DNA of 34,171 nucleotides from Cytobacillus praedii (GTDB taxonomy: Bacteria > Bacillota > Bacilli > Bacillales > Cytobacillaceae), in contig NZ_LMBX01000008.1 of the NCBI RefSeq assembly GCF_001439605.1, forward strand, positions 62,355 through 96,525. Reading direction: 5' to 3'. Shown here in pieces: positions 29,808 through 34,171 of this stretch. The position numbers and the translations under genes were made by a program. Position 1 is the stretch's first letter, and every line of letters starts with the position of its first letter. A model generated the notes under the pieces. That model had not been told where the DNA came from. It did not search any database and was given only the letters and a program-made list of their open reading frames with translations.

Positions 29808-30799
29808 GTACAGCTTTTCAAATCAATCAAAATGGTGAGTATCTTGTCTGTAAGAATCAAGATGTGATATACAATGGGGTTTATTTATTTACAAACCAAC
29901 GTGGTGTTCGAAAGACCGCTTTAATGCTGCCACCCACTCAGCCAGCTTCTTGGGTTTCTGCTTACGGAAGTTTAACCGTTTCACAGATTGGAAAGGAAAA
30001 TCCGAATGGCGGTATAAATGAAAAAGGTCTTGTTGTGGAGCAGACCACTCTTTGGCAAACTGAATATCCTGCTTCTGACGTACGTCCTGCAGTAAACGAG
30101 TTACAATGGATTCAATATTTATTGGACACATGTAGTACGGTTCAAGAAGTCCTGGAAGTAGCCCCATCTATTCGGATAGACCAGAGTACATCTAGATTAC
30201 ACTACCTAATCGCAGACAAAATTGGGGATCGTGCAGTAATAGAATTCTTAAATGGGAAAATGACCATCTATAGGGGAGAATTACCTCTTCCAGTAATAGT
30301 GAATTCCCCTTATAAAGAAGCGTTGAAAGAAATTGAGAGTGGAAAAACAAATTGGTCTGATTGTGGTGAATATCAGGAGAACTCAATGCAAAGGCTATTA
30401 ACAGTTTCGAAAAGAATGCCAGAAATTTCAAATCATATCGATATAATTGATTTTGCTTTCGAAGTATTGACCTCTGCAAGGCGTGAGGATACAGTCTTTA
30501 GTCTTGTGTATGATATTAACCGAATGGAAGTTCATGCTTGTACCAACCGAAATCCCGAGAGAAAAACTATAAAAACGTTGGATTTTGATTTTGCAAATGG
30601 ATTACCTTCTCAATCTGTCGATCTTCAGCGTCTTAGAGCAAAAAATGTAACTGAACAATTTGAAACTTACAATACAGAATTTAATCACAAGGCTGTGAAT
30701 TCATTTTTTAGAGACCCAACATTGACAGCAATATTTAAATGGGAAATTTCAGATGAGATGGTTCATTTTTTAGCATGCTACCCTGATTCATTTTCTTAG
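29804..30799 (+). CDS. Choloylglycine hydrolase / linear amide C-N hydrolase family protein with Ser at the nucleophile position
   Basis: 331 residues, Ntn-hydrolase fold of the family that includes bile salt hydrolases, penicillin V acylases and acyl-homoserine lactone acylases. Family positions seen: Asp20 (CKNQD), Asn72 (GGINEKGLVVE), Asn167 (VNSPY) and Arg226/227 (TSARRED). The catalytic residue is normally Cys2, exposed by Met removal; here the N-terminus is MSTAF, so Ser2 stands there. It may act as a Ser nucleophile or be inactive. No signal peptide. It is cotranscribed with the Xre regulator; the amide substrate is unknown. Confidence 0.8.
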   Translation: MSTAFQINQNGEYLVCKNQDVIYNGVYLFTNQRGVRKTALMLPPTQPASWVSAYGSLTVSQIGKENPNGGINEKGLVVEQTTLWQTEYPASDVRPAVNELQWIQYLLDTCSTVQEVLEVAPSIRIDQSTSRLHYLIADKIGDRAVIEFLNGKMTIYRGELPLPVIVNSPYKEALKEIESGKTNWSDCGEYQENSMQRLLTVSKRMPEISNHIDIIDFAFEVLTSARREDTVFSLVYDINRMEVHACTNRNPERKTIKTLDFDFANGLPSQSVDLQRLRAKNVTEQFETYNTEFNHKAVNSFFRDPTLTAIFKWEISDEMVHFLACYPDSFS

Positions 30800-30919
30800 T
30801 TAAGCTAACAAATACCCCTGTAAAATTACTCGAGGTCTTCTGGAACTATCGAGGGGAGCATTAATACAATAAAAATAGATAGAGGGCTGTATTGATTCTT
30901 TTATATTATTCCGCGAACA

Positions 30920-30950
30920 GCGTAATTCTGCAACAGGAATGACGCCTTTT
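30920..30950 (+). repeat. Hairpin element, copy 1
   Basis: GCGT-a-ATTC / GAAT-g-ACGC stem with loop TGCAACAG and T residues, probably terminating the hydrolase operon. It resembles the element at 31722. Confidence 0.5.
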
Positions 30951-31044
30951 CTTTATGTAATGGGCCATTTTTTGAATAAGAAAAGAAGATATATGGGGGA
31001 ATGCTCATTAACGGACAGGTTGAAATGATATAATTATTAACAAT

Positions 31045-31665
31045 GTGGATATCATTTATGGGGTGAATAGGGTGCTTAAAATAAACAAAAATTCCGATAA
31101 ACTAATTATAGTCGTTCACGAAATATATGGAATTAACCAACATATGGTGGATGTATGTGAATTACTTTCAGAAGAAAATTTTGATATTATTTGCCCAGAT
31201 TTATTACAACAGGATTTCCCCTTTGATTATTCGCAAGAGGAAAAAGCTTACCAAAATTTTATGGATAATGTAGGTTTCTCTAACGGATTACATAAAATAA
31301 AAAGTATCTTATTAGAAAGTAAAGATGAGTATTCAAAAATATTTATTATTGGATTTAGTGTAGGGGCAACGGTTGCTTGGCTGTGTTGTGAGGAAGAATG
31401 TGTTGATGGTATTGTTGGATACTATGGTTCACGGATAAGGGACTATGTAAATATAAATCCAAATTGTCCGGTATTGTTATTTTTTCCGGATAAGGAAAAA
31501 TCATTTAATGTTAATGAATTAGTTTCAACAATTGATAAAGCAAATATCGATGCACGTATTTGTAGGGGGAAGCACGGATTTAGTGATCCATACTCTTCTA
31601 AATACAATGAAGAATTAGCTCGAAATACATTTAGAGAAACATTGAACTTCTTCAAAAATAACTGA
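31045..31665 (+). CDS. Dienelactone hydrolase-like alpha/beta hydrolase
   Basis: 206 residues with the dienelactone hydrolase layout: Glu26 in VHEIYGINQH, nucleophile Ser105 in GFSVGA, Asp149 in FPDKEKS and His177 in GKHGFSDPYS. Classical dienelactone hydrolase has Cys as nucleophile; Ser here suggests an esterase-like enzyme of unknown substrate. The start is uncertain: GTG 31045 gives the full frame but has no good ribosome binding site; GTG 31072, with weak GGGGTGAATAG upstream, would start just before the first beta strand. Flanked by gaps on both sides, so probably its own transcript. Confidence 0.75.
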   Translation: MDIIYGVNRVLKINKNSDKLIIVVHEIYGINQHMVDVCELLSEENFDIICPDLLQQDFPFDYSQEEKAYQNFMDNVGFSNGLHKIKSILLESKDEYSKIFIIGFSVGATVAWLCCEEECVDGIVGYYGSRIRDYVNINPNCPVLLFFPDKEKSFNVNELVSTIDKANIDARICRGKHGFSDPYSSKYNEELARNTFRETLNFFKNN

Positions 31666-31918
31666 GTTTTTTTCCGTTAACCAGCCAATAGAATTTCCTC
31701 TTGTATTCCATAAAAAATAGGGCGCAATTCAGCAGCAGGAATTGGGGGGGTTCATGAAAATGCGGATTTACAACGCTAAGTCTATTTTCAAGACGATTCC
31801 CCTAATGGAAGGGCTTCTTTATTTGACTTGTTTCACTTAGAGCAATTTAACGAATATCTGTTACTTTATTTTAGTAACGGGGGAGAAAGTAGGGAAACTT
31901 GTTATAAAAATAAGAAAA
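31666..31918 (+). other. Gap with second hairpin element
   Basis: No gene seen. At 31722-31748, GCGCAATTC-agcagca-GGAATTG resembles the hairpin at 30920. The rest is unremarkable. Confidence 0.4.
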
Positions 31919-31936
31919 CCCACTATATGAAGTGGG
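31905..31936 (-). terminator. Terminator of the AspRS gene
   Basis: CCCACT/AGTGGG (31919-31936); read on the minus strand it is followed by a T-rich tract. It lies about 50 bases after the stop. Confidence 0.75.
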
Positions 31937-31982
31937 CCTAATTATTACTGAACAGGCTATAATAAACAGCATAATAGTCCAT

Positions 31983-33275
31983 TTATGGTGTTAACCTATT
32001 GATGTCACGAGGAAAAGCACTTGCCTCTCGAACGTTCATTAATCCAAGGAGTTTAGCAGTTAAACGTTCCAGTCCAATAGCGAAACCTCCGTGCGGCGGA
32101 ACACCGTATTTGAACGTGTTTAAATAATTTTCGAAGTTTTCCTCGTTAAGTCCTTTTTCTCTGAAAGATGCTGCAAGCATTTCATATTCGTGAATTCGTT
32201 CACCTCCAGAAGTTATTTCTAGACCTTTATATAAGAGATCAAATGACTTAGTTAATCCGTTTTCCGAAGGCATCGTATACATAGGTCTACTTTCTCTCGG
32301 GTACTCTGTAATAAAGACAAAATCACTCCCCGTTGTTTCTTTTATATAATTTGCAATAAGTTTTTCGCCTTCAGAATTTAGGTCACCTTCAGACATTTCT
32401 TTTTTATAACGCTTCTTTAGAATTTCACTTGCTTCATGTACTGTTAGTTTTGGAATTTCCATGATATTTGGTACCTCAATTTTCAAAAGGTTTAACTCAT
32501 TTTTATTTTTTTCTTTTACTTTTTCAAACATATATTTTAAAACTTCAGTTTCAAGTTCCATTAATTCTTCAAAGCCTTCAATAAAACCCAATTCAACATC
32601 CAAAGAAATATATTCATTTAAATGTCTTGAGGAGTTGTGTTCTTCTGCCCTGTAAACAGCTCCAATTTCAAATACACACTCAAGACCTGAAGCCACCATC
32701 ATCTGTTTATAAAATTGGGGAGATTGTGCAAGAAATGCTTCTTTCCCAAAATAATTCAATGTAAAAACATTGGCTCCACCCTCTGCACCTTGAGAAACAA
32801 TTTTCGGTGTAAAAATTCTAATGAATCCCAGGCCTGTTAAATATTCACGAAATGCTTCTTCAAGGGTTGCTTTTATTTTAAAAATCGAAGCTATTTTTTC
32901 ATGACGGAGTGATAATACCCGATGATTTAAAAGGTTCTCAAGTCCTGCCTTCACTTCTTTTTTATTTACCTCAAAAGGCAGCAAACTATTTTTGTTCATC
33001 ACTTTCACAGATTTTGATAGCAGCTCAACGCCAAGTGATGTTTGATTTGTTGAAACCACTTCTCCAGTAGCTTCTATAACACTTTCTGTTTCTACAATGA
33101 ACCCAGCAAGTTCTCCTTCTAATACACATTGGATTTCACCAGTTCGATCTCTTATCACTAAAAAGCTAATGTTTCCAAGATGTCTTACTTTTTTAACCCA
33201 ACCTTGTACTTTTACTGTTTCTCCAACTTTTTTTACACACTCTTTGGCGAGTGTACGTTTTAGATTTGTATACAT
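31983..33275 (-). CDS. Archaeal-type aspartyl-tRNA synthetase (AspS2)
   Basis: Class IIb synthetase. 430 residues from ATG 33275: an N-terminal OB-fold anticodon domain (VKVQGWVKKVRHLGNISFLVIRD) and a catalytic domain with SPQFYKQMM, FEIGAVYRAEEHNSSRHLNEY (motif 2) and GGFAIGLERL (motif 3). The short form without the bacterial insertion domain is the archaeal/eukaryotic AspRS type, which may also charge tRNA-Asn in some bacteria; it is often annotated AsnS-like. Two starts are possible in frame: ATG 33275 with AGGAGG 7 bases upstream, and GTG 33335 with AAAGGAGG 9 bases upstream. A T-box lies upstream. Confidence 0.88.
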   Translation of the reverse strand: MYTNLKRTLAKECVKKVGETVKVQGWVKKVRHLGNISFLVIRDRTGEIQCVLEGELAGFIVETESVIEATGEVVSTNQTSLGVELLSKSVKVMNKNSLLPFEVNKKEVKAGLENLLNHRVLSLRHEKIASIFKIKATLEEAFREYLTGLGFIRIFTPKIVSQGAEGGANVFTLNYFGKEAFLAQSPQFYKQMMVASGLECVFEIGAVYRAEEHNSSRHLNEYISLDVELGFIEGFEELMELETEVLKYMFEKVKEKNKNELNLLKIEVPNIMEIPKLTVHEASEILKKRYKKEMSEGDLNSEGEKLIANYIKETTGSDFVFITEYPRESRPMYTMPSENGLTKSFDLLYKGLEITSGGERIHEYEMLAASFREKGLNEENFENYLNTFKYGVPPHGGFAIGLERLTAKLLGLMNVREASAFPRDINRLTP

Positions 33276-33335
33276 GACAGTTCCTCCTAAAATTTTTAAT
33301 TTTTGATTTTTTTTATCATCATCATCATCATCCAC
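33276..33335 (-). other. In-frame leader with six consecutive GAT (Asp) codons
   Basis: GTG 33335 opens a 20-codon frame with a strong AAAGGAGG site. It reads Met, six Asp, Lys-Lys-Asn-Gln, then runs without stop into the synthetase ATG. The second ribosome binding site lies inside its end. It may be an N-terminal extension or a codon-run sensor of charged tRNA-Asp. Confidence 0.6.
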
Positions 33336-33356
33336 GGACACTCACCTCCTTTAAAT

Positions 33357-33595
33357 AAAAAAACTCCCGCCCCTGACAATTTGTCAGGGACGAGAGCTTA
33401 TCTCGCGGTACCACCCTAATTGCTGCGTTCGCAGCCACCTCAAAGCTTATTAACGGTTGCAAACCGTCTATCCCTACTTTTTTCAGGATATCACTCACAG
33501 GTGTCTTTCAATCATTATTTAACACAATCTTTCCAGCTGCCGATTGCTCTCTTTAGTTAAAGGGAATGACTTACTTTTCCTGTTCATCGTTTTAT
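33357..33595 (-). promoter_or_regulatory. T-box riboswitch, probably tRNA-Asp-responsive
   Basis: Read on the minus strand: stem I elements GATGAACAGGAAAAGTA and AGAGAGC, stem III, the T-box AGGGTGGTACCGCG (33404-33417) and a terminator CTCTCGTCCCTGACA/TGTCAGGGGCGGGAG with seven T (33357-33396). In the 3' strand of the specifier loop, between GTGAG and TCCTG, the triplet GAT (33492-33490) followed by A is the best specifier, meaning Asp. Uncharged tRNA-Asp would then let transcription reach the synthetase. Confidence 0.92.
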
Positions 33596-33602
33596 GAATA
33601 TT

Positions 33603-33929
33603 TTAAAAATTATTATATCCATTCTTCTTTTTATTTTCAACAAAATAATTATTTCCTTCAGAAAAATTGCTAATGAACGATATCTTTTTGGGAATTCGAT
33701 TTTCACATAGTCCCGCCAATATAGTATGCCGTTTTTTTATCAACAGGCTTTCGATCATTTCTTTCCATTTTTAGGTGAGTGGATTGTCTACCATTTTTTG
33801 AGCAAAGACTAAATCCCAATCATGATATTCAAAATCTATTAATAGCTTGTTTCTAATTGTAGTTAATAGATTTTTTCTTTTGTTAGAGAAGCAGTGATTA
33901 TTTTTGATAAAACTGTCCAGGCATCTTAA
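33603..33929 (-). pseudogene. Remnant of an unrecognised gene with an internal stop
   Basis: One minus-strand frame is open from 33929 to a stop at 33603, except for a single TAA at 33773-33771. Translated parts read like protein, for example IDFEYHDWDLVFAQKMVDNPLT before and KWKEMIESLLIKKRHTILAGL after the stop. There is no start codon or ribosome binding site at the upstream end, so the N-terminal part is lost. I do not recognise the family. Its 3' end holds the promoter of the AspRS transcript. Confidence 0.45.
33612..33640 (-). promoter_or_regulatory. Promoter of the T-box-AspRS transcript
   Basis: On the minus strand TTGAAA (33640-33635), 17-bp spacer, TATAAT (33617-33612). The start near 33605 is just upstream of the T-box. 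Confidence 0.75.
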
Positions 33930-33977
33930 TTATCTTTGAATATATAATTTTATAGATAATTGAGAAAGGATGATAAA

Positions 33978-34171
33978 ATGAAACATTATATTATTCCTCC
34001 TTCCTGGCTTCAATCCTCTAATTCACAGTTTAGAGGATGCTGTCCACTGTTTCCAATTCCAAAATCGCACGGACACATGTGTAATTGTCCTCCTGGCCCA
34101 GAAGGCCCGCAAGGCCCGCAAGGCCCGCAAGGCCCAGAAGGCCCGCAAGGCCCGCAAGGCCCGCAAGGCCC
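33978..34171 (+). CDS. Collagen-like protein (5' part, cut by the window end)
   Basis: ATG 33978 follows an AAAGGATG site. A Cys-containing N-terminal segment of 39 residues ([14 protein letters not shown]..., CCPLF, CNCPP) leads into Gly-X-Y triplets from residue 40: GPE followed by three GPQ, repeated as a 36-bp unit (9-bp triplet units, nearly identical codons), up to the edge. Such proteins in Bacillaceae (BclA group) form filaments on the spore surface (exosporium); the N-terminus would anchor it. No clear signal peptide. Repeat number is expected to vary between strains. Confidence 0.85.
   Translation, partial: MKHYIIPPSWLQSSNSQFRGCCPLFPIPKSHGHMCNCPPGPEGPQGPQGPQGPEGPQGPQGPQG

Noticed and set aside
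33831..33874. Terminator-like hairpin AAAATCTATTAA/TTAATAGATTTT
   Set aside because: It is AT-only and lies inside the decayed minus-strand reading frame with no plus-strand gene before it.

Overview
The window looks like chromosomal DNA of an endospore-forming Bacillaceae species. It carries the B. subtilis-like gene blocks clpP / tRNA-Arg / sigL, cggR-gapA-pgk-tpiA-gpmI-eno and secG-est-rnr-smpB-ssrA, AT-rich DNA with strong AGGAGG-type ribosome binding sites, CtsR and CggR operators of Bacillus type, a T-box leader, and a collagen-like (spore-surface type) gene at the right edge. The species cannot be named from the sequence.

Positions 1-17650 are conserved backbone. A phased tandem repeat array (8-335) lies downstream of clpP (minus strand, CtsR-controlled promoter). 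A tRNA-Arg(CCG) gene and a DnaQ-type exonuclease with a BRCT domain follow. The sigL-glutaredoxin pair precedes the CggR-controlled glycolytic operon (cggR, gapA, pgk, tpiA, gpmI, eno), which encodes the triose part of glycolysis. A second phased repeat array (11685-11797) and a twice-frameshifted NERD-domain gene separate it from secG, a carboxylesterase, rnr, smpB and ssrA, the last three belonging to RNA quality control and trans-translation.

From about 17650 to the end the content is accessory. Directly behind ssrA sits a MarR regulator plus an LmrA-like multidrug ABC exporter with an Arg codon bias unlike the backbone genes. Next is an alkylation-damage cluster: alkA (minus), a 2OG-Fe(II) dioxygenase, adaA, ogt (adaB) and an SPL-like radical SAM gene (plus). 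A 17-bp Ada-box-like motif recurs in front of the dioxygenase and adaA. A glycine-betaine importer follows, in which permease and binding protein are fused and the binding domain halves are in swapped order, as in lactococcal OpuA. Then come an Xre regulator with three tandem operator copies, overlapping an Ntn-hydrolase gene whose usual Cys nucleophile is Ser, and a dienelactone-hydrolase-like gene. Next is an archaeal-type aspartyl-tRNA synthetase (minus) behind a T-box with a probable GAU specifier, a run of six GAU codons lying between T-box terminator and synthetase. A decayed gene carries the promoter of that unit. A collagen-like gene runs off the end.

The most interesting points are the alkylation-repair cluster with its unusual dioxygenase and radical SAM members under shared Ada boxes, the double (tRNA-sensing plus codon-run) Asp signature in front of the extra AspRS, and the two helically phased intergenic repeat arrays.
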